Source of the DNA: an uncultured Bacteroides sp.
GTDB taxonomy: Bacteria; Bacteroidota; Bacteroidia; Bacteroidales; Bacteroidaceae
DNA length: 34,977 nucleotides
Assembly (NCBI GenBank): GCA_902492205.1
Contig: CABUKU010000032.1
Span: forward strand, 1-34,977
Reading direction: 5' to 3'
Below, one piece after another: positions 15,755 through 24,942 of the stretch. The notes beneath the pieces are model-generated. The model did not search any database and was not told the origin of the DNA. It saw only the letters and a program-made list of their open reading frames with translations. The translations under genes were made by a program, and so were the position numbers. The stretch's first letter is position 1; each line of letters opens with the position of its first letter.

Positions 15755-16921
15755 ATGAGCAATCAACGATACATGCTACGAGGCGTATCAGCATCCAAAG
15801 AAGATGTGCATAACGCTATTAAGAACATTGACAAAGGTATCTTCCCACAAGCATTTTGTAAAATCATTCCCGACATACTTGGCGGAGATCCAGAGTATTG
15901 CAACATTATGCACGCCGATGGTGCAGGAACCAAATCAAGCTTGGCATATCTCTACTGGAAAGAAACAGGAGATTTATCAGTGTGGAAAGGAATTGCACAA
16001 GATGCATTGATTATGAATATCGACGATTTGCTTTGTGTTGGTGCAGTAGACAACATATTGGTTTCATCCACTATCGGAAGAAATAAGCTTTTGATTCCGG
16101 GTGAAGTGATTTCAGCTATCATCAACGGAACTGACGAACTACTTGCCGAACTTCGCGAAATGGGCGTAGGTGTTTATGCAACCGGCGGTGAAACTGCCGA
16201 TGTGGGTGACTTGGTACGTACTATTATAGTAGACAGCACGGTAACTTGCCGCATGAAGCGTAGCGATGTAATCAACAATGCAAATATTCGCCCCGGAGAT
16301 GTCATTGTAGGTTTGGCTTCTTACGGCCGGGCTACTTACGAAAAAGAATATAACGGTGGTATGGGAAGCAACGGGCTTACTTCTGCCCGTCACGATGTAT
16401 TCTCAAAATATTTGGCAGAGAAATATCCGGAAAGCTATGATGCCGCAGTTCCGGAAGACTTGACCTACTCCGGTAAACTGAAACTTACCGATAGCGTAGA
16501 AAATTCTCCCCTCGATGCAGGCAAACTCGTACTATCCCCTACCCGTACTTATGCTCCGGTAGTAAAGAAATTGCTCGATGCTCTCCGCCCTCAGATTCAT
16601 GGAATGGTTCATTGCTCGGGTGGCGCACAAACCAAGGTGTTGCATTTTGTGGATAAAGTAAGAGTTATCAAAGATAATTTGTTCCCTGTTCCTCCTTTGT
16701 TTAAGACAATCCAAGAACAATCCGGAACAGAATGGGCAGAGATGTATAAGGTATTCAACATGGGACATCGTTTGGAAGTTTACCTCTCACCTGAACATGC
16801 AGAAGAAGTAATTGCAATTTCCAAATCATTCAATATCGATGCGCAGATTGTAGGTCGGATTGAAGAAAGCGATAAGAAAGAATTAATCATCAAAAGCGAA
16901 TTCGGGGAATTCAGATATTAA
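15755..16921 (+). CDS. purM: AIR synthetase (phosphoribosylformylglycinamidine cyclo-ligase)
   Basis: A 388-residue enzyme forming aminoimidazole ribonucleotide from FGAM and ATP in purine synthesis. The nucleotide-binding segment HADGAGTKSSLAYLYWKETG, the metal/phosphate motif MNIDDLLCVGA, GGETADVGDLV, and HCSGGAQTK are visible. It is about 40 residues longer than E. coli PurM, as is usual for the Bacteroidetes branch, with insertions around residues 190-260. It leads a tight unit with prfA (6-base gap), pyrF (12) and an HD phosphohydrolase (1). Confidence 0.92.
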   Translation: MSNQRYMLRGVSASKEDVHNAIKNIDKGIFPQAFCKIIPDILGGDPEYCNIMHADGAGTKSSLAYLYWKETGDLSVWKGIAQDALIMNIDDLLCVGAVDNILVSSTIGRNKLLIPGEVISAIINGTDELLAELREMGVGVYATGGETADVGDLVRTIIVDSTVTCRMKRSDVINNANIRPGDVIVGLASYGRATYEKEYNGGMGSNGLTSARHDVFSKYLAEKYPESYDAAVPEDLTYSGKLKLTDSVENSPLDAGKLVLSPTRTYAPVVKKLLDALRPQIHGMVHCSGGAQTKVLHFVDKVRVIKDNLFPVPPLFKTIQEQSGTEWAEMYKVFNMGHRLEVYLSPEHAEEVIAISKSFNIDAQIVGRIEESDKKELIIKSEFGEFRY

Positions 16922-16927
16922 TCGTTA

Positions 16928-18040
16928 ATGGCAGATAATAATACAATATTAGAAAAACTGGAGGGGCTGGTTTCACGTTTCGAAGAAATATCGACTCTCA
17001 TCACAGATCCTAACGTGATAGGAGATCAGAAACGTTATGTGAAACTAACCAAGGAATATAAAGATTTAAGTGACATCATGAAAGCCCGCAAGGAATACAT
17101 GCAATTACTTGCCGGACTGAAAGAAGCCAAAGAAATCTTGTCAAACGAATCCGATCCTGAAATGAAGGAGATGGCTCGTGAAGAAGCAGAAACATGTGAA
17201 AAACGTATTCCGGAACTGGAAGAAGAAATAAAACTTCTCCTTGTACCTGCCGATCCTCAGGACGACCGCAATGCCATTCTTGAAATACGTGGCGGCACCG
17301 GTGGCGATGAGGCTGCAATCTTTGCAGGCGACTTATTCCGCATGTATGCCAAATATTGTGAAACAAAAGGTTGGAAGTTGGAAGTATCCAGTGCCAACGA
17401 AGGAACTGCCGGAGGTTTTAAAGAAATCATTTGTTCCGTATCGGGTGAGAAAGTATATGGTACATTAAAATATGAATCGGGAGTACACCGCGTTCAACGC
17501 GTACCGGCAACCGAAACACAAGGACGTGTACATACTTCTGCCGCCTCTGTTGCCGTACTTCCCGAAGCTGAACCTTTTGATGTGGAAATCAATGAAGGTG
17601 AGATTAAATGGGATACTTTCCGTTCGGGTGGAGCCGGTGGTCAGAACGTAAATAAAGTGGAGTCCGGTGTGCGTTTGCGCTATAACTGGAAGAATCCTAA
17701 TACCGGCGTAGTAGAAGAAATTCTAATCGAATGTACCGAAACCCGCGACCAACCCAAAAATAAAGAAAGAGCATTGTCACGTTTACGTACTTTCATTTAT
17801 GATAAAGAACATCAGAAGTATGTGGATGACATTGCAAGCAAACGAAAAACAATGGTTTCGACAGGTGACCGTTCTGCAAAAATCCGCACTTACAACTATC
17901 CGCAAGGACGTATCACCGACCACCGCATAAACTATACTATTTATAATCTTTCCGCTTTTATGGACGGAGATATTCAGGATTGCATAGACCACCTGATTGT
18001 AGCCGAGAATGCGGAACGATTGAAAGAAAGCGAACTATAA
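16928..18040 (+). CDS. prfA: Peptide chain release factor 1
   Basis: A 370-residue class I release factor. The peptidyl-tRNA hydrolysis motif GGQ is at 237-239 in SGGAGGQNVNKVESG, and the codon-recognition tripeptide is PAT (193-195), the PxT form that marks RF1 (UAA/UAG) rather than RF2 (SPF). The N-terminal helical domain is rich in charged heptads (residues 10-100). No programmed frameshift is present, as expected for RF1. Confidence 0.96.
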   Translation: MADNNTILEKLEGLVSRFEEISTLITDPNVIGDQKRYVKLTKEYKDLSDIMKARKEYMQLLAGLKEAKEILSNESDPEMKEMAREEAETCEKRIPELEEEIKLLLVPADPQDDRNAILEIRGGTGGDEAAIFAGDLFRMYAKYCETKGWKLEVSSANEGTAGGFKEIICSVSGEKVYGTLKYESGVHRVQRVPATETQGRVHTSAASVAVLPEAEPFDVEINEGEIKWDTFRSGGAGGQNVNKVESGVRLRYNWKNPNTGVVEEILIECTETRDQPKNKERALSRLRTFIYDKEHQKYVDDIASKRKTMVSTGDRSAKIRTYNYPQGRITDHRINYTIYNLSAFMDGDIQDCIDHLIVAENAERLKESEL

Positions 18041-18052
18041 AACATAACGAAG

Positions 18053-18877
18053 ATGAACAAGCAACAATTATTTGAAAACATAAAACGTAAAAAGTCTTTT
18101 CTTTGTGTAGGACTGGATACCGATATTAAAAAGATTCCAGAACATTTATTAAAAGAAGAAGATCCTATCTTTGCATTCAATAAAGCAATTATTGACGCAA
18201 CAGCAGATTTGTGTATTGCATATAAACCAAACCTTGCTTTTTATGAAAGCATGGGAGTAAAAGGATGGATTTCTTTTGAAAAAACAGTCAACTACATTAA
18301 AGAGAACTACCCGGATCAATTTATTATTGCAGATGCAAAACGTGGTGATATAGGTAATACTTCAGCCATGTATGCCCGTACATTCTTTGAAGAGCTGAAT
18401 ATCGACTCCGTAACCGTAGCTCCTTATATGGGTGAAGACAGCGTTACTCCTTTCCTCACTTACGAAGAAAAATGGGTTATACTGCTTGCGTTGACTTCCA
18501 ATAAAGGTTCCCATGATTTTCAATTAACAGAAGACCAGAACGGGGAACGCTTATTCGAAAAGGTATTAAAGACTTCACAAAACTGGGCTAGCGATGAACA
18601 AATGATGTATGTTGTGGGTGCTACACAAGGACAAATGTTCACCGACATCCGCAAATATGCTCCTAACCATTTTCTACTTGTTCCCGGAGTTGGTGCACAA
18701 GGCGGTTCATTAGAAGAAGTCTGCAAATATGGAATGAATTCTACCTGCGGACTGATAGTAAATTCTTCACGTGCTATCATCTATGCAGATAAAACAGAAA
18801 AATTCGCAGAAGCTGCAAGAACAGCAGCTCAAGATGTACAATCACAAATGGCAGAGCAATTGAAAGCCATTCTTTGA
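18053..18877 (+). CDS. pyrF: Orotidine 5'-phosphate decarboxylase
   Basis: A 274-residue enzyme of the longer, type 2 OMP decarboxylase branch that converts OMP to UMP in pyrimidine synthesis. The active-site segment is IIADAKRGDIGNTSAMYA with the catalytic D-K-D residues, preceded by FLCVGLDTDIKKIPEHLL and KPNLAFYES, and followed by FLLVPGVGAQGGS near residue 212. It sits in a shared unit with purM and prfA, placing purine, pyrimidine and translation genes on one message. Confidence 0.95.
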   Translation: MNKQQLFENIKRKKSFLCVGLDTDIKKIPEHLLKEEDPIFAFNKAIIDATADLCIAYKPNLAFYESMGVKGWISFEKTVNYIKENYPDQFIIADAKRGDIGNTSAMYARTFFEELNIDSVTVAPYMGEDSVTPFLTYEEKWVILLALTSNKGSHDFQLTEDQNGERLFEKVLKTSQNWASDEQMMYVVGATQGQMFTDIRKYAPNHFLLVPGVGAQGGSLEEVCKYGMNSTCGLIVNSSRAIIYADKTEKFAEAARTAAQDVQSQMAEQLKAIL

Positions 18878-18878
18878 T

Positions 18879-20102
18879 ATGCAGGAAACAAAAATCATCA
18901 ACGATCCGGTATTCGGATTCATCAATATCCCTAAAGGATTGCTGTACGACATTGTACGGCATCCTATTTTACAACGGCTTACCCGTATTAAACAAATGGG
19001 ATTGTCCTCCGTTGTTTATCCGGGTGCACAGCACACCCGCTTTCAACATTCATTAGGTGCTTTTTACCTAATGAGCGAAGCAATTAAACATCTCACTGCC
19101 AAAGGAAACTTTATATTTGACAGTGAAGCCGAAGCCGTTCAAGCCGCTATATTAATGCATGACATCGGTCATGGTCCATTTTCTCATGTATTGGAAAATA
19201 CCATTGTAAAAGGAGTATCTCACGAAGATATTTCCCTTATGCTAATGGAGCACATCAATAAGGAGATGAATGGGCAATTAACTCTTGCCATACAAGTATT
19301 TAAAGACGAATATCCCAAGAAGTTCTTACACCAGTTAGTTAGCGGTCAATTGGATATGGATCGTCTGGATTATTTGCGGCGTGACAGTTTCTTTACAGGT
19401 GTTACAGAAGGAAATATCGGATCGGCACGTATCATCAAAATGCTAAACGTCAAAGACGACCAATTGGTAGTGGAATCCAAAGGCATTTATTCTATTGAAA
19501 ACTTTCTGACCGCCCGTCGTTTGATGTATTGGCAGGTTTATTTGCATAAGACATCCGTTGCTTACGAAAAAATGCTAATCAGCACCTTGCTAAGAGCTAA
19601 AGAACTGGCAATAAAAGGAGAAGAATTATTTGCTTCACCGGCTTTGCGCTTCTTCCTTTATAACAATATAGAAAAAGAAGAATTTTATAACAATCCGAAA
19701 TGTCTGGAAAATTTCATTCAATTGGATGATAACGATATTTGGACTGCACTAAAAGTATGGAGCAATCACTCCGATAAAGTTTTATCTACTTTAAGTCTGG
19801 GAATGATAAACCGGAATCTGTTTAAAGTAGAAATCTCATCTGTTCCTATCAGCAAAGAAAGAAAAGACAAATTATTAAAAGAGATCAGCACAAAACTAAA
19901 TATCAGCAAAAAAGAAGCCAAGTATTTTATTTCAACTTCAAGCATAGAAAAGAATATGTATGATCCTGCTGATGACAGTATAGATATTATGTATAACGAC
20001 GGTAGTATAGAGAATATAGCCAAAGCATCAGATATGCTCAACATCTCTCTTCTTTCCAAAAAAGTGAAGAAATACTATATCTGCTACCAACGTTTGCAGT
20101 AG
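18879..20102 (+). CDS. HD-domain phosphohydrolase (dNTPase/SAMHD1-like)
   Basis: A 407-residue metal-dependent phosphohydrolase. The HD-site residues are visible: His57 in TRFQHSLG, the His94-Asp95 pair in LMHDIGHGPFSH, and the later aspartate in QLDMDRLDYLRRDS. This layout is that of deoxynucleoside triphosphate triphosphohydrolase-like and YdhJ-type proteins. Its ATG lies one base after the pyrF stop, so it is coupled to pyrF; a role in nucleotide pool control fits but is inferred. The C-terminal 120 residues are lysine-rich and lack a recognised domain. Confidence 0.87.
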   Translation: MQETKIINDPVFGFINIPKGLLYDIVRHPILQRLTRIKQMGLSSVVYPGAQHTRFQHSLGAFYLMSEAIKHLTAKGNFIFDSEAEAVQAAILMHDIGHGPFSHVLENTIVKGVSHEDISLMLMEHINKEMNGQLTLAIQVFKDEYPKKFLHQLVSGQLDMDRLDYLRRDSFFTGVTEGNIGSARIIKMLNVKDDQLVVESKGIYSIENFLTARRLMYWQVYLHKTSVAYEKMLISTLLRAKELAIKGEELFASPALRFFLYNNIEKEEFYNNPKCLENFIQLDDNDIWTALKVWSNHSDKVLSTLSLGMINRNLFKVEISSVPISKERKDKLLKEISTKLNISKKEAKYFISTSSIEKNMYDPADDSIDIMYNDGSIENIAKASDMLNISLLSKKVKKYYICYQRLQ

Positions 20103-20153
20103 AAAAGAACGAAATAATCGTTAAACTGTACGGATATATAAAAAAAAAATACG

Positions 20154-20160
20154 TAATTTG
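20154..20160 (+). promoter_or_regulatory. Weak -7-like element upstream of lpxD
   Basis: TAATTTG is one base short of the TAnnTTTG consensus and lies 85 bases before lpxD. The 143-base gap is the only likely place for the lipid A unit's promoter. The gap also contains a small dyad, CTACACTGTAATGTAG, at 20176-20191, which would be in the leader RNA. Confidence 0.3.
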
Positions 20161-20245
20161 CAGTTTACTGGTGTTCTACACTGTAATGTAGTACACATTT
20201 AGTACAAACAAAACAATAAGACTTATACAACAATTGATATAAAAC

Positions 20246-21286
20246 ATGGAATTCTCAGCTAAACAAATTGCAGAATTTATTCAAGGAGAAATTATTGGGG
20301 ACGAAAATGCAAACGTGCATACTTTCGCTAAGATTGAAGAAGGAATACCCGGAGCAATCTCTTTCCTCTCTAATCCTAAATACACCCCTTATATATATAC
20401 AACTCAATCAAGTATTGTATTAGTCAACAGAGACTTTGTTCCCGAAGAAAAAGTAAATGCTACTCTTATTAAAGTAGACAACGCTTATGAAAGCTTAGCC
20501 AAACTACTCCAATTATATGAAATGAGCAAACCTAAAAGAACAGGTATTGATTCATTAGCATTCATAGCCCCAACAGCCAAAATAGGAAAAGACGTTTATA
20601 TAGCTCCTTTTGCTTGTATCGGTGATAATGTAGAAATTGGCGACAATACTGTAATCCATCCTCATGTAACAGTTGGTGGAGGAGCTAAAGTTGGCAATAA
20701 CTGTATTCTTTACTCTGGTGCTACTATTTACCATGACTGCCGTGTCGGCAATAACTGCATTTTACATTCCGGTTGTGTTATTGGTGCAGACGGCTTTGGT
20801 TTCGCTCCCACTCCGAATGGGTTTGATAAAATTCCACAAATCGGCATAGCTATCCTTGAAGACAACGTAGAAATAGGTGCAAATACCTGTGTTGATAGGG
20901 CAACAATGGGGGCAACCATTATTCGTAAAGGAGTAAAGTTAGATAATTTAATCCAGATTGCCCATAATGTTGAAGTAGGTGAAAATACAGTGATGGCATC
21001 CCAAGTAGGAATTGCAGGTTCTACCAAAGTAGGCCAATGGTGTATGTTTGGTGGACAAGTCGGTTTAGCCGGACATATCAAAGTGGGTGACAAGGTAAAT
21101 ATCGGAGCGCAATCCGGGATACCAAGTGATGTGAAGTCTGACTCTACAATAATGGGAACTCCTGCTTTTGAAGCAAAAGGTTACTTCAAATCGGCCACAG
21201 TATTTAAAAAGTTACCAGACATATATACCACATTAAATAACCTTCAGAAAGAAATTGACGAACTAAAGAAACAATTAAATAAGTAA
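20246..21286 (+). CDS. lpxD: UDP-3-O-acylglucosamine N-acyltransferase
   Basis: A 346-residue left-handed beta-helix acyltransferase performing the third step of lipid A synthesis. An N-terminal uridine-binding region (1-105, with ISFLSNPKYTPYIYTT) precedes about ten hexapeptide repeats (residues 110-300: IGKDVYIAPFACIGDNVEIG and onwards). The catalytic histidine is His240 in QIAHNVEVGENT. The C-terminal helix (KKLPDIYTTLNNLQKEIDEL) forms the usual trimer tail. It opens the lpx unit, 3 bases before lpxC-fabZ. Confidence 0.95.
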   Translation: MEFSAKQIAEFIQGEIIGDENANVHTFAKIEEGIPGAISFLSNPKYTPYIYTTQSSIVLVNRDFVPEEKVNATLIKVDNAYESLAKLLQLYEMSKPKRTGIDSLAFIAPTAKIGKDVYIAPFACIGDNVEIGDNTVIHPHVTVGGGAKVGNNCILYSGATIYHDCRVGNNCILHSGCVIGADGFGFAPTPNGFDKIPQIGIAILEDNVEIGANTCVDRATMGATIIRKGVKLDNLIQIAHNVEVGENTVMASQVGIAGSTKVGQWCMFGGQVGLAGHIKVGDKVNIGAQSGIPSDVKSDSTIMGTPAFEAKGYFKSATVFKKLPDIYTTLNNLQKEIDELKKQLNK

Positions 21287-21289
21287 CCA

Positions 21290-22675
21290 ATGTTGAAACA
21301 AAAAACTCTAAAAGATAGCTTTTCACTCAGAGGAAAAGGTCTTCACACTGGACTTGATATTACTATCACCTTCAACCCCGCTCCAGAAAATCACGGATAC
21401 AAGATTCAACGTACAGATCTGGAAGGACAACCTATCATTGATGCCGTTGCAGACAATGTTATTGAAACAACCCGTGGAACCGTATTAGGAAAGAACGGTG
21501 TAAAAATCAGTACTGTGGAACACGGAATGGCTGCTCTTTATGCCGCAGGAATAGATAACTGCTTGATTCAAGTGAATGGTCCGGAATTTCCTATACTCGA
21601 TGGAAGTTCCATTGACTATGTAAACGAAATAGAAAGAGTTGGTTCTGAAGAACAGACAGCCGTTAAAGATTATTATATCATAAAATCCAAAATAGAGTTT
21701 AAAGACGAAGCAACAGGATCATGCATCACTGTATTACCTGACGATAGTTTCAGTGTAAACGCGATGGTTGAATTCGATTCTAAAATCATCCCTAACCAAT
21801 ATGCGGTTCTTGACTCTTTAGATAACTTTAAAAAAGAGATTGCCGGTAGTCGTACATTTGTATTCGTTCGTGAAATCGAACCTCTTTTATCTGCCGGCTT
21901 GATTAAAGGTGGCGATCTTGACAACGCTATTGTTATCTATGAACGCGAAATGACTCAGGAAAATTTTGACAAGCTTGCTGATGTCATGGGAGTGCCTCAT
22001 ATGGATGCCAAAAAACTTGGTTACATCAACCATAAACCATTGGTTTGGGACAATGAGCCTGCCCGCCACAAACTTCTTGATATTATTGGTGACCTTGCTT
22101 TAATTGGCAAACCTATCAAAGGAAGAATCATTGCAACGCGCCCGGGACATACTATCAATAATAAGTTTGCCCGTCAGATGAGGAAAGAAATCAGACTACA
22201 TGAAATCCAAGCTCCCATTTACAATTGCAATGAAGAGCCTGTTATGGATATAAATCGTATCCGCGAATTATTGCCTCATCGTTACCCATTCTTATTAGTA
22301 GATAAGATTATCGAACTGGGTCCTAACCATATTGTAGGCATAAAAAATATCACAGCAAACGAACCTTTCTTTCAAGGACACTTCCCGCAAGAACCGGTTA
22401 TGCCGGGAGTTCTTCAAGTAGAAGCAATGGCTCAGGTTGGAGGTTTATTAGTATTGAACTCAGTAGATGAACCGGAAAGATATTCTACCTACTTCATGAA
22501 AATAGACCAAGTAAAATTCCGCCAAAAAGTAGTTCCCGGAGATACACTTATTTTCCGTCTTGAGTTGCTAGCTCCTATCCGTAGAGGTATCTCTACAATG
22601 AAAGGATATTGCTTCGTTGGCGAAAAGGTTGTTTCGGAAGCTGAGTTTATGGCTCAAATTATCAAAAACAAATAA
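21290..22675 (+). CDS. lpxC/fabZ: Bifunctional LpxC deacetylase / FabZ dehydratase
   Basis: A 461-residue natural fusion. Residues 1-300 are LpxC, the zinc deacetylase committing UDP-3-O-acyl-GlcNAc to lipid A; zinc ligands are His78 (STVEHGMAAL), His260 and Asp264 (HKLLDIIGD), with His287 in RPGHTINNKF. Residues 315-461 are FabZ, the 3-hydroxyacyl-ACP dehydratase, with MDINRIRELLPHRYPFLLVD and the catalytic His364 in FFQGHFPQEPVMPG. The fusion joins two enzymes that compete for hydroxyacyl-ACP and is characteristic of Bacteroidetes. It is framed by lpxD (3 bases) and lpxA (9 bases). Confidence 0.96.
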   Translation: MLKQKTLKDSFSLRGKGLHTGLDITITFNPAPENHGYKIQRTDLEGQPIIDAVADNVIETTRGTVLGKNGVKISTVEHGMAALYAAGIDNCLIQVNGPEFPILDGSSIDYVNEIERVGSEEQTAVKDYYIIKSKIEFKDEATGSCITVLPDDSFSVNAMVEFDSKIIPNQYAVLDSLDNFKKEIAGSRTFVFVREIEPLLSAGLIKGGDLDNAIVIYEREMTQENFDKLADVMGVPHMDAKKLGYINHKPLVWDNEPARHKLLDIIGDLALIGKPIKGRIIATRPGHTINNKFARQMRKEIRLHEIQAPIYNCNEEPVMDINRIRELLPHRYPFLLVDKIIELGPNHIVGIKNITANEPFFQGHFPQEPVMPGVLQVEAMAQVGGLLVLNSVDEPERYSTYFMKIDQVKFRQKVVPGDTLIFRLELLAPIRRGISTMKGYCFVGEKVVSEAEFMAQIIKNK

Positions 22676-22684
22676 ATATTCCAA

Positions 22685-23452
22685 ATGATAAGCCCTTTAG
22701 CATATATAGATCCTGAAGCAAAAATAGGAGAAAACGTTGAAATTGCTCCTTTTGTCTTTATTGATAAAAATGTAGTTATTGGAGACAATAATAAAATTAT
22801 GGCAAATGCCAATATTTTATATGGAGCACGAATAGGTAACGGAAATACTATTTTTCCAGGAGCTGTTATTAGTGCCATTCCCCAAGACTTGAAATTTCAA
22901 GGAGAAGAAACCACTGCTGAAATCGGAGATAACAATCTGATTCGTGAAAATGTTACTATAAATCGTGGTACTTCAGCAAAAGGCAAAACAGTAGTAGGCA
23001 ACAATAATCTACTAATGGAAGGTGTACACGTTGCACATGATGCAATCATCGGAAATAATTGCATCATTGGTAACTCTACCAAAATGGCCGGCGAAATCAT
23101 CATTGATGATAATGCCATTATCAGCGGTGCAGTATTGATGCACCAATTTTGTCATGTAGGAGGCTTCGTAATGATTCAAGGCGGTTCTCGTTTCAGTAAA
23201 GATATTCCTCCTTACATTATAGCAGGACGCGAACCGATAGCTTACAGTGGAATCAATATTGTAGGTTTGCGCCGTCGTGGATTCTCTAACGAACTCATTG
23301 AGAACATACATAATGCTTACCGCATCATCTATCAAAGTGGATTGAATATTAGTGATGCTCTTGAAGAAGTACAGAAAGAAGTCCCAATGAGTCCTGAAAT
23401 TGAATATATCATCTCTTTCATTAAAGAGTCAAACAGAGGCATCATCAGATAG
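22685..23452 (+). CDS. lpxA: UDP-N-acetylglucosamine O-acyltransferase
   Basis: A 255-residue left-handed beta-helix enzyme for the first step of lipid A synthesis. Hexapeptide repeats run from residue 5 (ISPLAYIDPEAKIGENVEIA) to about 185, the catalytic histidine is His118 in HVAHDAIIGNNC, and the C-terminal helical part contains NIVGLRRRGFSNELI. All length and motif features are normal. Confidence 0.96.
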   Translation: MISPLAYIDPEAKIGENVEIAPFVFIDKNVVIGDNNKIMANANILYGARIGNGNTIFPGAVISAIPQDLKFQGEETTAEIGDNNLIRENVTINRGTSAKGKTVVGNNNLLMEGVHVAHDAIIGNNCIIGNSTKMAGEIIIDDNAIISGAVLMHQFCHVGGFVMIQGGSRFSKDIPPYIIAGREPIAYSGINIVGLRRRGFSNELIENIHNAYRIIYQSGLNISDALEEVQKEVPMSPEIEYIISFIKESNRGIIR

Positions 23453-23474
23453 ATTACTTAAAATAAAAAGAATT

Positions 23475-24035
23475 ATGGTATATAGATTCACAATCATATC
23501 TGACGAGATTGATGATTTTGTCAGAGAAATCAAAATTGATTCGGAAGCTACTTTCTATGATCTTCACGAAGCAATACTAAAATCAGTTGGTTACACCAAT
23601 GATCAACTGACCTCTTTCTTCATCTGTGATGATGATTGGGAGAAAGAAAAAGAAATAACTCTTGAAGAAATGGGTAATAGTTCAGAAGAAGATAGCTGGA
23701 TTATGAAAGAAACTATTTTAGGCGACATGCTCGAAGATGAAAAGCAGAAGCTTTTATATGTATTCGATCCATTGACTGAACGTGTATTCTTTATCGAACT
23801 TTCTGAAATTGTTACCGGACAAGATTTAAACAAAGCCGTTTGCTCCAAGAAACAAGGGAATCCTCCTAAGCAAACAATTGACTTTGAAGAAATGGCTGCC
23901 AGCACTACATCTATGGATTTAGATGAAAATTTCTACGGTGACCAAGACTTTGATTTGGAAGACTTTGATCCGGAAGGTTTCGACATGGGTGGAAATGCCG
24001 GTGGAGAAGAATCTTTTGAAAAAGAGAACTTTTAA
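23475..24035 (+). CDS. pRiA4b ORF-3-like acidic protein
   Basis: The start is placed at ATG 23475 (186 residues, MVYRFTIISDEIDDF), 22 bases after lpxA; an in-frame ATG at 23400 lies inside lpxA and is rejected. Residues 1-115 resemble the plasmid pRiA4b ORF-3 / IS1096 TnpR-passenger fold (YRFTIISDEIDDFVREIKID, FYDLHEAILKSVGYTNDQLTSF-type strand-helix). Despite the annotation history of that fold, nothing here suggests a transposon. The last 60 residues are strongly acidic (DLEDFDPEGFDMGG). It sits tightly between lpxA and miaA; its function is unknown. Confidence 0.8.
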   Translation: MVYRFTIISDEIDDFVREIKIDSEATFYDLHEAILKSVGYTNDQLTSFFICDDDWEKEKEITLEEMGNSSEEDSWIMKETILGDMLEDEKQKLLYVFDPLTERVFFIELSEIVTGQDLNKAVCSKKQGNPPKQTIDFEEMAASTTSMDLDENFYGDQDFDLEDFDPEGFDMGGNAGGEESFEKENF

Positions 24036-24038
24036 TGA

Positions 24039-24941
24039 ATGAATAAAACCTTAATTGTTCTCATAGGTCCTACAGGTGTCGGGAAGACGGAACTCAGTTT
24101 ACGCATAGCTGAGGATTTTAATACTTCCATCATTTCATCCGATTCCCGACAACTGTATGCCGACTTAAAGATAGGTACTGCTGCCCCTACTGATGAACAA
24201 TTAAAACGAGTTCCGCACCACTTTGTCGGAACACTGAAACTTACAGATTATTATAGTGCAGCACAATATGAAGCAGAAGTTCTTCACCTTCTTTCCTATT
24301 TATTCAAGACCAAAGATGTAGTTGTCATGACAGGCGGCTCCATGATGTATGTAGACGCTGTATGTAAAGGTATTGATGATATTCCTACCGTGGATAATGA
24401 AACGAGAGAACTTATGAAACAAAGATTCGAGCAAGAAGGATTGGAACCTCTCTGTGCAGAATTAAAGTTACTTGATCCCGAATACTACAAAATAGTCGAT
24501 TTAAAGAATCCCAAGCGAGTTATTCATGCATTAGAAATTTGCTACATGACCGGAAAGACATATACTTCTTTCCGTACTCGCAACACTCAAAAACGTCCTT
24601 TCCACATTATTAAAGTAGGACTAACCCGCGAACGTGAAGAATTATATGAACGCATCAATCGACGTGTAGATATAATGTTGGAAGAAGGATTGCTAGAAGA
24701 AGCTAAAAGCGTATATATCTACAAGCATCTCAATTCCTTAAATACAGTAGGTTATAAAGAGCTTTTCAAATATTTGGATGGTGAATGGGAACTTCCTTTT
24801 GCTATTGAAAAGATAAAGCAAAACTCCCGCATTTACTCACGTAAACAAATGACATGGTTCCGTAGGGATACAGATATTCAATGGTTTCATCCGGAGCAGG
24901 AACGGGAGATTTTGGATTACATAAAGGATCAATTAGTTTAA
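24039..24941 (+). CDS. miaA: tRNA dimethylallyltransferase
   Basis: A 300-residue enzyme adding an isopentenyl group to A37 of tRNAs that read U-starting codons. The P-loop is GPTGVGKT (residues 10-17), followed by IISSDSRQLYADLKIGTA, VMTGGSMMYVDAVCKGIDD and the tRNA-binding NTVGYKELFKYLDG. It follows the acidic gene by 3 bases. Its stop codon is one base from the stop of the convergent M56 gene, leaving no room for terminators. Confidence 0.94.
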   Translation: MNKTLIVLIGPTGVGKTELSLRIAEDFNTSIISSDSRQLYADLKIGTAAPTDEQLKRVPHHFVGTLKLTDYYSAAQYEAEVLHLLSYLFKTKDVVVMTGGSMMYVDAVCKGIDDIPTVDNETRELMKQRFEQEGLEPLCAELKLLDPEYYKIVDLKNPKRVIHALEICYMTGKTYTSFRTRNTQKRPFHIIKVGLTREREELYERINRRVDIMLEEGLLEEAKSVYIYKHLNSLNTVGYKELFKYLDGEWELPFAIEKIKQNSRIYSRKQMTWFRRDTDIQWFHPEQEREILDYIKDQLV

Positions 24942-24942
24942 A

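Noticed and set aside
23475..24035. Transposon passenger gene (IS1096 TnpR-like name)
   Set aside because: The gene sits tightly inside the lpx-miaA unit with no terminal repeats or transposase, so the name reflects only a shared fold.
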